From NCBI GenBank assembly GCA_002729235.1, contig PBTY01000093.1, positions 18,854 to 82,853 on the forward strand: a stretch of DNA of 64,000 nucleotides, in the 5' to 3' direction. Shown piece after piece: positions 1 to 8,844 of this stretch. The DNA comes from Rickettsiales bacterium (lineage in GTDB: Bacteria > Bacteroidota > Bacteroidia > Cytophagales > Cyclobacteriaceae). The position numbers were made by a program, and so were the translations under genes. The first letter of the stretch is position 1. Each line of letters begins with the position of its first letter. Below the pieces are notes generated by a model that was not told where the DNA came from, made no database searches, and worked only from the letters and a program-made list of their open reading frames with translations.

Positions 1-2
1 GT

Positions 3-1226
3 AATCAGGTTGAGTTTCTGGGTTTATTTCAAAATGCAGGATATCAAAAAGGATTAACTGAAATACTCAATGTGCAGTCTCGCGATTCGCTGCAATTAAA
101 TCTGGAAGAATTCATGGACACCATTTCAGGTAAGGTGTCGATTTCTATTTCTAAGAAAGAGCAATTAGCAGATACTCCTAACCGAACCATACCAGACATA
201 TTGAATATGAATGGACAACAACTTGCTATGCCTGCATCCACTAATTACATGATAATGCAGCGAGAAAGTAGATCAATAGCACTAAATGAGAGTAGTCTCC
301 CTGATTTTAGAGGATGGTTGATAGAAATGGAGTCTTCAGATAGCTCAACTTTAGCAAGTCCTAAATCCGAGTATTTTATTACTTCAGGAATATCTGAGGA
401 AAAATCAACGTTTTACAATTACAACATTGACTATTTAAGTGAAGGCCCCTACTATTTCAATTCAACAGATATAGATACTTTAATGAGTTTTAAGTCGAAT
501 AAGACACCTTTAAAAATCCCTACCTTAAAATTGAACAAAGAAGACATACCGTACATCAATCGTCGCATGATGGAAGTTCAGGTGGGATTGTACTGGGATA
601 TCAATAATTATAAAACCATCCAAAACAAGCCTCACACTGCCTTCTATGGAATGACAGATGATCAATATCGGACTGATGAATACATTTCTTTAAGCTCTAT
701 TAGAGAGTTCATCATGGAGGTAATCAGGAATGTTCGAGTCATTCAAAGAAACAAACAAAATCCATCGATCAGCATTTCTACAATTGATGGAATAGAGCTA
801 ACTAATCAACCACTTGTTCTAATCAATTACCTGCCAGTAAATAATCTGCAGACTTTTCTTGATATCCCATCTGATGACGTAGAGTCTGTTGATCTGGTTC
901 GCAGGACCTACAACTACAACGACTCTCAATTCGGTGGAGTGATAAACTTTATTATGAAACCAGATAGGAAAGGCCAGATAGAACGATTTGGAATTAAAAC
1001 CGATCTGAATATTGATTCTGGTACTAAAAATTATCTTTTGGATGACTTTTCATACAAACCAGATTTTAGAAGAAATCTTTATTTTGACCTCACCACTATA
1101 GATCCGGATACCAAAACCATTTCCATTGTCCCTTCGCTTCTAAGTGGTGCTTATGTGCTAAAAGTGAATGGATTATCCAGTAGCAATACTCCGTTTTACT
1201 TTGAAAAGGAAATAGTTGTCAAATAA
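3..1226 (+). CDS. TonB-plug-like surface protein, 3' part (5' end outside window)
   Basis: The reading frame is open from the window edge with no stop, so this is the C-terminal part of a larger protein; the GTG at 72 is internal. The visible part is about 407 residues. A stretch near the middle (DDVESVDLVRR, then FGGVINFIMKP) has the look of a TonB-dependent receptor plug, in which a strand ending in a Gly-Gly-Val-Ile pair precedes the barrel. No beta-barrel follows. The last 60 residues look like a macroglobulin-type strand domain (SGAYVLKVNGLSSSNTPFYFEKEI). Similar proteins in Bacteroidota combine MG2-like domains with a plug-like module at the cell surface. The function is unknown. It may act in the periplasm or outer membrane, but the missing N-terminus prevents a firm call. 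Confidence 0.75.
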   Translation, partial: NQVEFLGLFQNAGYQKGLTEILNVQSRDSLQLNLEEFMDTISGKVSISISKKEQLADTPNRTIPDILNMNGQQLAMPASTNYMIMQRESRSIALNESSLPDFRGWLIEMESSDSSTLASPKSEYFITSGISEEKSTFYNYNIDYLSEGPYYFNSTDIDTLMSFKSNKTPLKIPTLKLNKEDIPYINRRMMEVQVGLYWDINNYKTIQNKPHTAFYGMTDDQYRTDEYISLSSIREFIMEVIRNVRVIQRNKQNPSISISTIDGIELTNQPLVLINYLPVNNLQTFLDIPSDDVESVDLVRRTYNYNDSQFGGVINFIMKPDRKGQIERFGIKTDLNIDSGTKNYLLDDFSYKPDFRRNLYFDLTTIDPDTKTISIVPSLLSGAYVLKVNGLSSSNTPFYFEKEIVVK

Positions 1227-1245
1227 AAACCGGGCAAGGTTCTGT

Positions 1246-2487
1246 TTATGAATTAGGTGTCCCAAATCTTGAAAAGCTCATAGCCATAATCAACCCAAGG
1301 CAACTAAACCCTGCCAGTAGGAGAAATAGATACTGATGACCTAAAGGACCAGGGTTATTGTCCAGAATGACTCCCATCACAGGCCCCATAAATACATCTG
1401 GTGTATATCCGACTACAGAGACTAATCCAGCGGCACTCCCAGTAATGGAAAGAGATACATCAGTCTCCTCAAATAAAGCGTAATAAATTCCTCGAATTCC
1501 ATAAATGGCCACGCTGGTTATGGTCAAAGTAATTAGAACAAACACGGAAGTATTGACTAAATAACCACTAGATATCAATAAGCTACCTCCTATCATGATT
1601 ACAAAACAAACAGAAATAGTTTTGGATGTAAGCCATCTGTCGGCAATGATTCCACTAAAAATGGCTGCTAAAGGCCTTGCCCAAAAGGTGATTGCTGCCA
1701 GTTTAGCTGATTCAATATCATTATAGTTTAACGTATCACTTGCATAAAGAGAGAAATCATCGGTGCATTTATAACCAACATAAGCACACATCACAATCAC
1801 CGAATGCATCCAAATAGCAGGTTTTTGCATTACTCGTTTGACACCTTTTAAACTTATGTGTGGGAATAAATTACCGGCCTGATCATCTTCAATAAAAAAA
1901 TATGCCACTAATGCACAAATCAAAGTGATAGCAGCAAAGGTCAATATAATGTTTTGCATGGCAGTATTCATATCTTCCAAAGGTGCATTATCTGCATTCT
2001 CACCAAGGAAGAACTCCAACAGAAACACCGATGAGATGGCCATTATCGCTGCCAGGGTTCCTCTACCAGCATCAACCAACCCAAAGGCTTTTCCTTGTCC
2101 TGTGTGCAGTCCTAGATGACGCTGAGCTTTGACGAATGATGACCAAAACAATAGAATAGTCGATGCTCCCCAAAAGCCATAAAGAATGGTTAAGGATAAG
2201 GCAGAAGGAATGGTATACAACCACAGTCCACCCAGAGAAGTGATCACCAAGGCAAATGGGATAAGTTTTTTAGATGAAAATCGATCAGCTATAGGCCCCC
2301 CTAGAAAATATGAGAGCATTGCAACGAAACCATATGCAGAGAATGCGGTTCCCAGTTCTAGATTGGTTAGGTTAAAGACAGTTAAAAAGGTGGGTCTAAA
2401 GATTCGAACGATCACAAAAGGTAGAATAAAAACCACCTCTCCTACAATCATCAATGCGATTAAAACGAAGATATCTTTAAGCTTCAT
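1246..2487 (-). CDS. MFS transporter
   Basis: This is a 413-residue, strongly hydrophobic protein with about 12 predicted membrane segments in two halves. The intracellular loop between helices 2 and 3 carries the major facilitator signature in the form GGPIADRFSSKKL, and a second copy in the other half reads SGIIADRWLTSK. It should be a proton- or solute-coupled carrier of the inner membrane. The substrate cannot be read from the sequence. It ends close to the convergent plug-like gene (19-bp gap). The DUF779 gene starts a little over 400 bp upstream on the same strand, ending 46 bp before this start, so read-through from the aldehyde dehydrogenase unit is possible. Confidence 0.9.
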   Translation of the reverse strand: MKLKDIFVLIALMIVGEVVFILPFVIVRIFRPTFLTVFNLTNLELGTAFSAYGFVAMLSYFLGGPIADRFSSKKLIPFALVITSLGGLWLYTIPSALSLTILYGFWGASTILLFWSSFVKAQRHLGLHTGQGKAFGLVDAGRGTLAAIMAISSVFLLEFFLGENADNAPLEDMNTAMQNIILTFAAITLICALVAYFFIEDDQAGNLFPHISLKGVKRVMQKPAIWMHSVIVMCAYVGYKCTDDFSLYASDTLNYNDIESAKLAAITFWARPLAAIFSGIIADRWLTSKTISVCFVIMIGGSLLISSGYLVNTSVFVLITLTITSVAIYGIRGIYYALFEETDVSLSITGSAAGLVSVVGYTPDVFMGPVMGVILDNNPGPLGHQYLFLLLAGFSCLGLIMAMSFSRFGTPNS

Positions 2488-2533
2488 TGTTCCGCAACTT
2501 AAGGGTTATTGTGCGGAAAAGGTATGTTTGAAA

Positions 2534-2902
2534 TTAAAATCGCCCTTCTTCTTTCAAAGCAGCAAGTTCTTCATCAGTTAATAGTCTGAATCTGATTAGA
2601 AACCGAATGCCCATGGGAATCTCTAGTGAAAAGCTACTGCCTCTGCCTTTGGTAATATCCAGGGTTAAATGAGTGTGCTTCCAATACTCATATTGGTCTT
2701 TGGACATGTAAAACGGACAACCATCCACATGATCTAATAGCACATCGCTCTCTCCGACTTTAAAGTCTCCATTTTCAAAGCACATTGGTGACGAACCATC
2801 GCAGCATCCACCACTCTGATGAAACATGAGGTCCCCATATCTTCCTTTAAGATCTTCGATAGCAGCAGAAGCTGCTTTGGTAATTCCTATTCTTTCTGTC
2901 AT
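2534..2902 (-). CDS. DUF779 family protein
   Basis: This 122-residue protein matches the DUF779 family, which is habitually encoded beside NAD-dependent aldehyde dehydrogenases. It shows the family's cysteine-rich loop (SGGCCDGSSPMCFE), the DVLL segment and a tail ending in a GxxFSLE-type strand (GRGSSFSLEIP). The role is not established; an accessory or stress role for the dehydrogenase is inferred from constant gene pairing. Here it lies 261 bp downstream of an aldehyde dehydrogenase on the same strand, but a strong hairpin with a T-run lies between them. It may therefore be transcribed only by read-through or from its own promoter. A diverged copy of the window's palindromic repeat family also lies in that gap. 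Confidence 0.85.
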   Translation of the reverse strand: MTERIGITKAASAAIEDLKGRYGDLMFHQSGGCCDGSSPMCFENGDFKVGESDVLLDHVDGCPFYMSKDQYEYWKHTHLTLDITKGRGSSFSLEIPMGIRFLIRFRLLTDEELAALKEEGRF

Positions 2903-2948
2903 TTTGGGTTGTTTATTTGAATTCGCTTGGGATAATAATAACGTTATT

Positions 2949-3022
2949 GATTCCCTTAATAATCATTTCAAATTATTGTCATCAATAGGGTTTACTCATT
3001 GATTCAGGGAGTGACGACCAAG
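2949..3022. repeat. Palindromic repeat copy E (diverged)
   Basis: The left arm GATTCCCTTAATAATC (2949-2964) and right arm GATTCAGGGAGTGACG (3001-3016), followed by ACCAAG, match the two inner arms of the four copies near 61-64 kb (consensus GACTCCCCTAGAATC and GATTCGGGGAGTGACG, then ATATCCAAG). The loop is 36 nt. This is the only copy seen away from that cluster, and its left arm has diverged most. Confidence 0.6.
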
Positions 3023-3027
3023 TAAAA

Positions 3028-3056
3028 ACATGCCCAATCCGATGGATCAGGCATGT
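3028..3056 (-). terminator. Rho-independent terminator of the aldehyde dehydrogenase gene
   Basis: The arms ACATGCC and GGCATGT flank a 15-nt loop that can itself pair ATCC with GGAT. On the minus strand the hairpin is followed by TTTTTAC, and it sits downstream of the aldehyde dehydrogenase stop. It therefore probably ends that transcript before the DUF779 gene. Confidence 0.65.
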
Positions 3057-3163
3057 CAACAACATTAGTCAATAGGTTCGGTAACCAACCGAACTCCCTT
3101 TACCCTGACAATGATTCAATAAGAAGTCATTCGTCAATGGGTCTAACCTATGGATTAGAATTT

Positions 3164-4693
3164 TTAGAAGAATCCAAGCTTCTTCTTATCGTAGCTGATC
3201 AACATGTTTTTAGTGTTTCTGTAGTGATTCAGCATCATTTTATGTGTCTCTCTGCCAAAGCCAGACTTCTTGTATCCTCCGAATGGAGCATGTGCTGGAT
3301 ACGCGTGGTAGCAGTTCACCCACACTCTACCTGCCTTGATTTCTCTTGGCATTTTGTAGATTTCATGAGCATCTCTTGTCCAAAGACCTGCACCCAGACC
3401 ATAAAGGGTGTCATTAGCAATTTCTAGTGCATCATTTACATCTTTGAAAGTAGTAACTGATGTCACTGGACCAAAGATTTCCTCCTGGAAGATTCTCATT
3501 TTGTTGTGACCTCTGAAGATGGTTGGCTGGATATAATATCCATTTTCCAAGCCACTGTTTAGATTAGCAGCTCCACCACCACAAAGTGCTTCGGCTCCTT
3601 CTTTCTTACCAATATCCATGTAGCTCAAGATCTTCTCAAATTGATCGTTAGAAGCTTGTGCTCCCATCATCACAGATCCATCTAAAGGATGTCCTAATTT
3701 GATAGCTTTAGTGCGCTCCACCACTCTTTCCATGAAACGATCGTAGATTGAGTCGTGAACTAGTATTCTTGATGGACAAGTACATACTTCACCTTGATTC
3801 AATGCAAACATTACTGCACCTTCCACACATTTGTCAAAGAAGTCATCATCAGCATCAGCGATAGATGGCATGAAGATGTTTGGTGACTTACCTCCCAATT
3901 CCATGGTTACAGGAATCAAGTTTTCAGAGGCATACTGCATGATCAAACGTCCAGTAGTTGTTTCACCTGTGAAGGCCACTTTAGCTACTCTGGAAGATGT
4001 TGCCAATGGCTTACCAGCTTCTGGTCCGAATCCAGAAACGACGTTGATTACCCCTGGAGGAACCACATCAGCAATAAGCTCCATCAATACCATAATTGAT
4101 GTTGGAGTTTGCTCAGCTGGTTTTACTACAGTTGTACAACCAGCAGCCAAAGCCGGAGCTATTTTCCAGGTCGCCATTAACAATGGGAAGTTCCATGGAA
4201 TAATTTGTCCAACCACACCTAATGGCTCCTGAAGGTTGATACTTACGGTGTTTTCATCATGCTCAGACATGGTACTTTCATCACCTCTAATCACTCCAGC
4301 AAAGTATCTAAAGTGATCCACACAAAGAGGTAAATCAGCAGCTCTAGTCTCTCTTAGTGCTTTCCCATTGTCAATTGTTTCCACTCTGGCAAGCATCTCC
4401 AGGTTGTCCTCAATGACATCTGCGATTTTAAGCAATACATTGCTTCGGTTTACGGCTGATTCTTTCGACCAGGTAGCGAATGCTATGTGAGCTGCATCCA
4501 ATGCTTTTTCGATATCAGCTGCATTACCTCTAGCTGATTGAGTGAATACCTTTCCATCGATGGGGCTGATGTTGTCAAAGTATTCTCCGGAGCTAGGCTT
4601 TACCCACTCACCTCCTATAAAATGTTCATATTGCGACTTGATTGCCGGCCGCTCGACTGCTTGATAAGCATCTGTTAAAGTTTCCATACTCAT
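3164..4693 (-). CDS. NAD(P)-dependent aldehyde dehydrogenase
   Basis: This 509-residue enzyme is a full-length member of the aldehyde dehydrogenase superfamily, close to the AldB/ExaC type (acetaldehyde and other short aldehydes to acids). Visible motifs are the Rossmann segment [10 protein letters not shown], the general base Glu265 in [11 protein letters not shown], the catalytic Cys304 in [11 protein letters not shown], and the C-terminal [13 protein letters not shown] segment. It is cytoplasmic. A DUF779 gene follows and an AraC-type regulator is divergent 194 bp away, a common arrangement for inducible alcohol or aldehyde oxidation. Two direct repeats in the shared upstream region are likely operators. 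The natural substrate is inferred only at the level of small aliphatic aldehydes. Confidence 0.95.
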   Translation of the reverse strand: MSMETLTDAYQAVERPAIKSQYEHFIGGEWVKPSSGEYFDNISPIDGKVFTQSARGNAADIEKALDAAHIAFATWSKESAVNRSNVLLKIADVIEDNLEMLARVETIDNGKALRETRAADLPLCVDHFRYFAGVIRGDESTMSEHDENTVSINLQEPLGVVGQIIPWNFPLLMATWKIAPALAAGCTTVVKPAEQTPTSIMVLMELIADVVPPGVINVVSGFGPEAGKPLATSSRVAKVAFTGETTTGRLIMQYASENLIPVTMELGGKSPNIFMPSIADADDDFFDKCVEGAVMFALNQGEVCTCPSRILVHDSIYDRFMERVVERTKAIKLGHPLDGSVMMGAQASNDQFEKILSYMDIGKKEGAEALCGGGAANLNSGLENGYYIQPTIFRGHNKMRIFQEEIFGPVTSVTTFKDVNDALEIANDTLYGLGAGLWTRDAHEIYKMPREIKAGRVWVNCYHAYPAHAPFGGYKKSGFGRETHKMMLNHYRNTKNMLISYDKKKLGFF

Positions 4694-4752
4694 TTTTAAA
4701 GTTGTTGTTATTAAAAGCGTTCTCTAAAAGTCTTCTAATATTTTCTACTTCA

Positions 4753-4792
4753 ATTTGCTGAGCGTCTAAAACGATTTGCTGTGAGTCTAAAC
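4753..4792. promoter_or_regulatory. Tandem direct repeats, probable AraC-family operator
   Basis: ATTTGCTGAGCGTCTAAAAC (4753-4772) is followed 21 bp later by ATTTGCTGTGAGTCTAAAC (4774-4792). The spacing is two helical turns, which places both half-sites on one face of the DNA, as AraC-family proteins require. A further AAAGTCTAAATAC half-site appears near 4866. The repeats lie between the divergent aldehyde dehydrogenase and AraC genes. Confidence 0.6.
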
Positions 4793-4887
4793 TTTAAAAA
4801 TTCCTCAATTTCACACCTTATATATGCGAAGAATTTTGCATATTGTTAAAATGTAGGCTTATAAAAGTCTAAATACACAATCGCAGA

Positions 4888-5808
4888 ATGAAGAAGTACC
4901 TGATTGATACGTTTGATCCTAAAGATGAGCGGTCTCTTTTCACCCTGGTGGAGAATCGTACGGCTTACTCTTTTGACATGTGTGAACTCAACCTGTTTGA
5001 AACCCATCAGAGTGCTGAAAATGTAAATCTCGTGTTCAATCACTTTGTGTTGACAAGCATGTTGTCGGGTAAAAAGGTGATGAAGTTACCCAAGAGACAG
5101 GCATTCGATTATTTACCTGGAGAATCAGTCATTTTACCTCCCGGAGAATTGATGAACATTGATTTTCCCGATGCCAAAAGACAAAGTCCTACACAATGCA
5201 TTGCCTTGACTATCTCTGATGATGTGATCAAAAAGACAATCGACATGCTCAATGACCTGAATCCCAAAGAACAAACCTGGGGTGATTGGAACATTGATCC
5301 CTCGATATTTCATTTGACCAACAATATGGAGTTGGCGGATACTGTCAATCGGATCATTAAGATTACCAAGAGTGAGCAAGGCAAAGCAAAAGATTTGATG
5401 GTGGAACTTACGCTTCGTGAAATGCTCATTCGCCTAATGCAAACTCAAGCAAGAGTCCTATTTGAGGAGTCGTACAATATGCTATCGGCGAGTAATGCTT
5501 TGGCCAATGCCATTCAATACATTAAAGTGAATTTGCGGGGTAAAATTGATATGAATAAGTTAGCTGATCAGGCTTGCATGAGCCGTGCTTCTTTTTTCAA
5601 GAAGTTTAAAGAAACAATGGGCCTGACTCCTGCTCAGTTCATTTTAAAGTCTAGAATTCAATTAGCTCAAGAAGATCTTAAATCTTTGAAAACCAGTATT
5701 TCAGAGGTCTGTTATGCAAGTGGTTTTGAGAATGTTTCTCACTTCACCAAAAGCTTTAAGCAGGAAGTTGGAATGACTCCTAGAGAGTATCAGCTTTCTG
5801 TAGCTTAG
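4888..5808 (+). CDS. AraC-family transcriptional regulator
   Basis: This is a 306-residue regulator with an N-terminal effector domain of the AraC_N type (about residues 10-190) and a C-terminal pair of helix-turn-helix motifs (about 205-305). The second half shows the family signature: MSRASFFKKFKETMGLTPAQF in the first HTH, then SEVCYASGFENVSHFTKSFK and a terminal VGMTPREYQ. It is divergent from the aldehyde dehydrogenase and very probably activates it in response to an aldehyde or alcohol; the likely sites are the 21-bp direct repeats in the shared upstream region. The 3' end overlaps the convergent membrane-protein gene by 29 bp, so the two transcripts are antisense there. Confidence 0.93.
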   Translation: MKKYLIDTFDPKDERSLFTLVENRTAYSFDMCELNLFETHQSAENVNLVFNHFVLTSMLSGKKVMKLPKRQAFDYLPGESVILPPGELMNIDFPDAKRQSPTQCIALTISDDVIKKTIDMLNDLNPKEQTWGDWNIDPSIFHLTNNMELADTVNRIIKITKSEQGKAKDLMVELTLREMLIRLMQTQARVLFEESYNMLSASNALANAIQYIKVNLRGKIDMNKLADQACMSRASFFKKFKETMGLTPAQFILKSRIQLAQEDLKSLKTSISEVCYASGFENVSHFTKSFKQEVGMTPREYQLSVA

Positions 5809-6478
5809 ATTCTTCGAGCGTATCAACTCTAACAACCATATCCGGATAGTAGGTTTCTTCCAGAAGCTTGATTGCGTTGGTTGTACTTGTAATCAATGAA
5901 TTCTCTTGCCCACTAATTTCACGAAACAGATAGATTAATTGTAACAGGTGAGTCTCTTGATTCTCGGTTGAAAACATCGCTTCCGAAAGGAAGAAATCAG
6001 ACAACCTATTCGCAGTAGTTACTACACCAATTTGTTGACCTCTGAAGTGTGTATTGATCGCATTGACGATATCATAGTCCATTACGACAAATGCTTGAGT
6101 TTTGATAAAGGAATCCCACGAAACACTACTCAAATAGGGTAACCCAAGAGTATTATATGATCTGGTTAACTGTCCAGAAAATATTTCCTGCAGAGTGATT
6201 CCATTAAGCTCTGTCGGGTTAGCCACAAGACTATCATAGACAACAAACAATTTATTAAATAAGGTATCATGATATGGTTGTGAATCTTTTAACGCTCCCA
6301 GGTTGTTTTTTAGTTCAGTAATCATTGCTTCCACGGCTTTTTTTTCAACATTCTCCAGGTCTTTCATGGATCGTCTTTCTGTTAGCCAGAAGGCAAAGTA
6401 GACACTGCTAAAAATGAAAATAAATTGTAAGACGTTGGTTGTGATTACCGAATTCCAATTTTTGGGGTTAAGCTTCAT
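5780..6478 (-). CDS. Hypothetical single-pass membrane protein
   Basis: This 232-residue protein has one membrane segment near residues 13-30 (NVLQFIFIFSSVYFAFWLTE), followed by a charged linker and an all-helical extracytoplasmic region with no recognisable motif. The layout, a short cytoplasmic tail, one helix and a helical periplasmic domain, is common among uncharacterised Bacteroidota proteins. It lies 37 bp downstream of the sigma-factor-coupled membrane protein on the same strand, so it is probably the third gene of that operon. Its end overlaps the AraC gene by 29 bp. I do not recognise the family; a role in envelope sensing with the sigma factor is only contextual inference. Confidence 0.75.
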   Translation of the reverse strand: MKLNPKNWNSVITTNVLQFIFIFSSVYFAFWLTERRSMKDLENVEKKAVEAMITELKNNLGALKDSQPYHDTLFNKLFVVYDSLVANPTELNGITLQEIFSGQLTRSYNTLGLPYLSSVSWDSFIKTQAFVVMDYDIVNAINTHFRGQQIGVVTTANRLSDFFLSEAMFSTENQETHLLQLIYLFREISGQENSLITSTTNAIKLLEETYYPDMVVRVDTLEESKLQKADTL

Positions 6479-6515
6479 ATGTGGTGAAATTTAACCCCTA
6501 ATATAATCACAACCG

Positions 6516-7094
6516 TCACTTTTCCCCGTTAACCAACATCTGTTTTAGTTGAATCAATCTTCTCTTGTGTCTTCTATGAATCATTCGATGTTCTACAACA
6601 GATAGAGCCAATGTAAGTATGAAAAAGACCGTTACACCAATTAAAAAACCAGCTGATTTATCACTCTCATAAACGGAGAACCATACAATGGCGAAAACAG
6701 GTATCCCATAGAAAAAGGCAAAGATGGAAAGACGCTCCTGGTAGGTAGCGTTACTAATGGCGTGATTAATATCTCCCAGCATCGTTCGGTCAAAATCATT
6801 CTCTCCTTTGAGGCGTTTTAGTCTCTGTGTAAACATGTAGATTACAGAACCATAAAATATGATCGTAAGAGCATATAGGTACGGGTTATGCAAACTCATA
6901 ATCATGTTTTTCCCCAGTATAAATGAACCAACTAAAAGATTCACACCCATTAGAAGGATTTCCATTCGGTTGACTTTTCTACTGGCACCGATTTTCTTGC
7001 CCATCACCTTCCTTTTCATTGCGTCTTCATTGATCGCATAAGCATATTGCTGACTATCAGCATTCCATATTTTTTGCATGTCTTCAAATTCCAT
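6516..7094 (-). CDS. Membrane protein coupled to ECF sigma factor (possible anti-sigma)
   Basis: This is a 192-residue protein with a short cytoplasmic N-terminus (MEFEDMQKIWNADSQ) and four predicted membrane helices in two pairs, ending in a basic cytoplasmic tail (EHRMIHRRHKRRL). Its start overlaps the end of the ECF sigma gene by 11 bp, which implies translational coupling. The position and topology fit a membrane anti-sigma factor, and the N-terminal motif ending in IWN resembles that of small Bacteroidota proteins found beside ECF sigma factors. I see no zinc-binding anti-sigma HxxxCxxC motif. The anti-sigma role is therefore inferred from gene order, not from a conserved domain. Confidence 0.8.
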   Translation of the reverse strand: MEFEDMQKIWNADSQQYAYAINEDAMKRKVMGKKIGASRKVNRMEILLMGVNLLVGSFILGKNMIMSLHNPYLYALTIIFYGSVIYMFTQRLKRLKGENDFDRTMLGDINHAISNATYQERLSIFAFFYGIPVFAIVWFSVYESDKSAGFLIGVTVFFILTLALSVVEHRMIHRRHKRRLIQLKQMLVNGEK

Positions 7095-7599
7095 TGTTAG
7101 TAGTCAATTTTTCTGATTGTTCTTGCAAGTACTTTTTGATGCGGTGAATCTTCACCGCAACATTGCTTTCTGATATCCCAATGATGTTGGACATTTCCTT
7201 GTAGCTGAAACCATCCAGTAAAAGCAAACACAGCGATTTATCTACCTCAGTGAGTTGGCCTATCTGCTCATAGAGCCAGGAAAGTCGTTCATCTTGATGG
7301 GTTGACTGAGCTTCCAGGACAGGTGCGGACTCCATGGATTGTCTGCCTTTCCGATGTTTACGCTCTTTACTATGCCATCTTATTGCGGTATTGAAAGCGA
7401 TTCGATAGATCCAGGTAGTTTCAGCAGCTTCCCCTCTGAAATTGGGTATGGAGCGCCATACTTGTAGTGTGATTTCCTGGAATAGATCATCTCGATCTTC
7501 TTCCGAACGAGCATAGGCTCGTACCACTTTGAAGAATAATCCTTTATGGCGACTCAACCAATCCTGAAGTATTTCTTGCTGTTTTGCTTCCGTCATCAA
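7084..7599 (-). CDS. ECF-type RNA polymerase sigma factor
   Basis: This 171-residue protein has the two-domain plan of group IV sigma factors. Region 2 runs from about residue 15 to 85 and contains EEDRDDLFQEITLQVWRSI and the -10 recognition helix TTWIYRIAFNTAIRW. Region 4 runs from about 105 to 165, with the helix-turn-helix GFSYKEMSNIIGISESNVAVK. It directs polymerase to a small regulon, probably envelope-related given the coupled membrane protein that overlaps its 3' end. Two inverted repeats upstream (7622-7633 and 7640-7654) could serve autoregulation. An ATG-ATG pair opens the frame, and either codon could be used. Confidence 0.93.
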   Translation of the reverse strand: MMTEAKQQEILQDWLSRHKGLFFKVVRAYARSEEDRDDLFQEITLQVWRSIPNFRGEAAETTWIYRIAFNTAIRWHSKERKHRKGRQSMESAPVLEAQSTHQDERLSWLYEQIGQLTEVDKSLCLLLLDGFSYKEMSNIIGISESNVAVKIHRIKKYLQEQSEKLTTNNGI

Positions 7600-7621
7600 T
7601 CGAACATTTAGTCAACTAGTA

Positions 7622-7654
7622 CAGGATGTCCTGGAATTCTTACAGCTACTGTAA
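7622..7654. promoter_or_regulatory. Paired inverted repeats upstream of the sigma gene
   Basis: CAGGATGTCCTG (7622-7633, arms CAGGA/TCCTG) is followed by TTACAGCTACTGTAA (7640-7654, arms TTACAG/CTGTAA). Both lie in the gap between the membrane HTH gene and the sigma gene, just upstream of the sigma start. They could be operators; the second also precedes a T-run on neither useful side, so a terminator is less likely. Confidence 0.35.
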
Positions 7655-7678
7655 AAAAATATGAAATAAGCAGTGATT

Positions 7679-8809
7679 TTAGTTAGTAGGAGTTTGGCAC
7701 CTATTCTTAATGTATTGGTTGTCAAGCACAAATGTCTTGGTGTAGTGAAAAGAGACTCGATTAGTAGTCAACTGACAACTGAAGCTCATTTCCGCACCAT
7801 CTTTGATATTGTGAAAATCAATATCTGGGACAACCGCCGCATTGCACGAAATTGGTCTTGAGAAATCTTCCAACCGATTACTTGCTATCCTATTGATCTC
7901 ATTTTTTAAATCATTGACCAGGTTCCGATTCCCCAGCTGTTCAATAAGTGTTTCTTCTTCTTCAAACTCCAAATCCCGTCCAATAACCTTCCCAACACGT
8001 TGGATCAAGCTATCTTCAATGGTGAATTCATTTCGAAAAAACGTGTGAACAGTAGCCACTTTAACAAAGTTACTTGTGGTATTGAAGTCCAGGTTTTGAT
8101 AATATTCCTGCAGTTGGTTGCCCTCCACAGTAAACGAGTCCAATGGCAATTCATGCATATCATACCATATTTCATGCTTTTGGTATTCGTAGCCTTCTAG
8201 AATTTCTCCATTTTCACTTTTCTCTGGCATGCACCGTGCATACATGTTCACTTCCGTGGCTAAATAATGAAAGCCATTACGCTCTCTGAAGAAGGGAATT
8301 TTATATCCCTTTTTCAAGGTCCATTTGCCCTGGTATTTATAACATGGAAAATCACAATCATCGGGCAGCTCATCAAGTTTACTGTATGGATTGATAAAAG
8401 AGGTTTCAAAAGACCACTTTAATGTATTATCTCTATCTACCTGATCACCATTTATTATCGTGTCTTCGGAATTCTTAATCCAATACAGATAGGACCCCGC
8501 TGAGGCAAGAAGAATAGTCAGTAAAAACCAAACAATACTTCGTTTCCAATCAGATCTTGGCTTTTCTACAGATTCAAGTTGCTGCTCTAGTTGAGCTACT
8601 TTTAGGATACGATCTACGTTTTGAATCGCACGTTGGTATTCCCCATCTGTCGCTGTTTCATTGATTAATCTGGAGAATTGTGCATCGCTATATCCTAGCT
8701 CTCTCGAAATTTCCGAATTACTTCGCTTTTCGAATCTCTTATTGCTTTCGTCAAACTTTCCGTAAAGCTTCTTGAGTTTAAGAACAAATTCAGAATACAA
8801 CTCTTTCAT
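7679..8809 (-). CDS. Membrane-tethered HTH protein (ToxR-like layout)
   Basis: This is a 376-residue protein. The first 60 residues are basic and hold a helix-turn-helix-like segment (NSEISRELGYSDAQFSRLIN). A coiled stretch (QLEQQLESVEKP) and one membrane helix near residues 90-110 (SIVWFLLTILLASAGSYLYW) follow, and the remaining 260 residues should be extracytoplasmic. This resembles the ToxR/CadC plan of cytoplasmic DNA binding plus a periplasmic sensor, although the HTH is not of the OmpR type. The periplasmic part has a few cysteines (DDCDFPCYK, ARCMPE) that could form disulfides. No known domain is recognised. It stands alone between the sigma operon and the divergent chemoreceptor gene. 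Confidence 0.75.
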   Translation of the reverse strand: MKELYSEFVLKLKKLYGKFDESNKRFEKRSNSEISRELGYSDAQFSRLINETATDGEYQRAIQNVDRILKVAQLEQQLESVEKPRSDWKRSIVWFLLTILLASAGSYLYWIKNSEDTIINGDQVDRDNTLKWSFETSFINPYSKLDELPDDCDFPCYKYQGKWTLKKGYKIPFFRERNGFHYLATEVNMYARCMPEKSENGEILEGYEYQKHEIWYDMHELPLDSFTVEGNQLQEYYQNLDFNTTSNFVKVATVHTFFRNEFTIEDSLIQRVGKVIGRDLEFEEEETLIEQLGNRNLVNDLKNEINRIASNRLEDFSRPISCNAAVVPDIDFHNIKDGAEMSFSCQLTTNRVSFHYTKTFVLDNQYIKNRCQTPTN

Positions 8810-8844
8810 AAGTATGTAAGTCTAACCATTTCTTTTAGATGGCT

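Noticed and set aside
3060..3163. Hairpin GTTCGGT...ACCGAAC as an RNA gene or riboswitch
   Set aside because: A single 7-bp stem near the aldehyde dehydrogenase stop with no conserved core; it is more likely part of the terminator region.
3831..4232. 133-aa frame antisense to the aldehyde dehydrogenase
   Set aside because: Overlaps a conserved enzyme core and has no features of its own.
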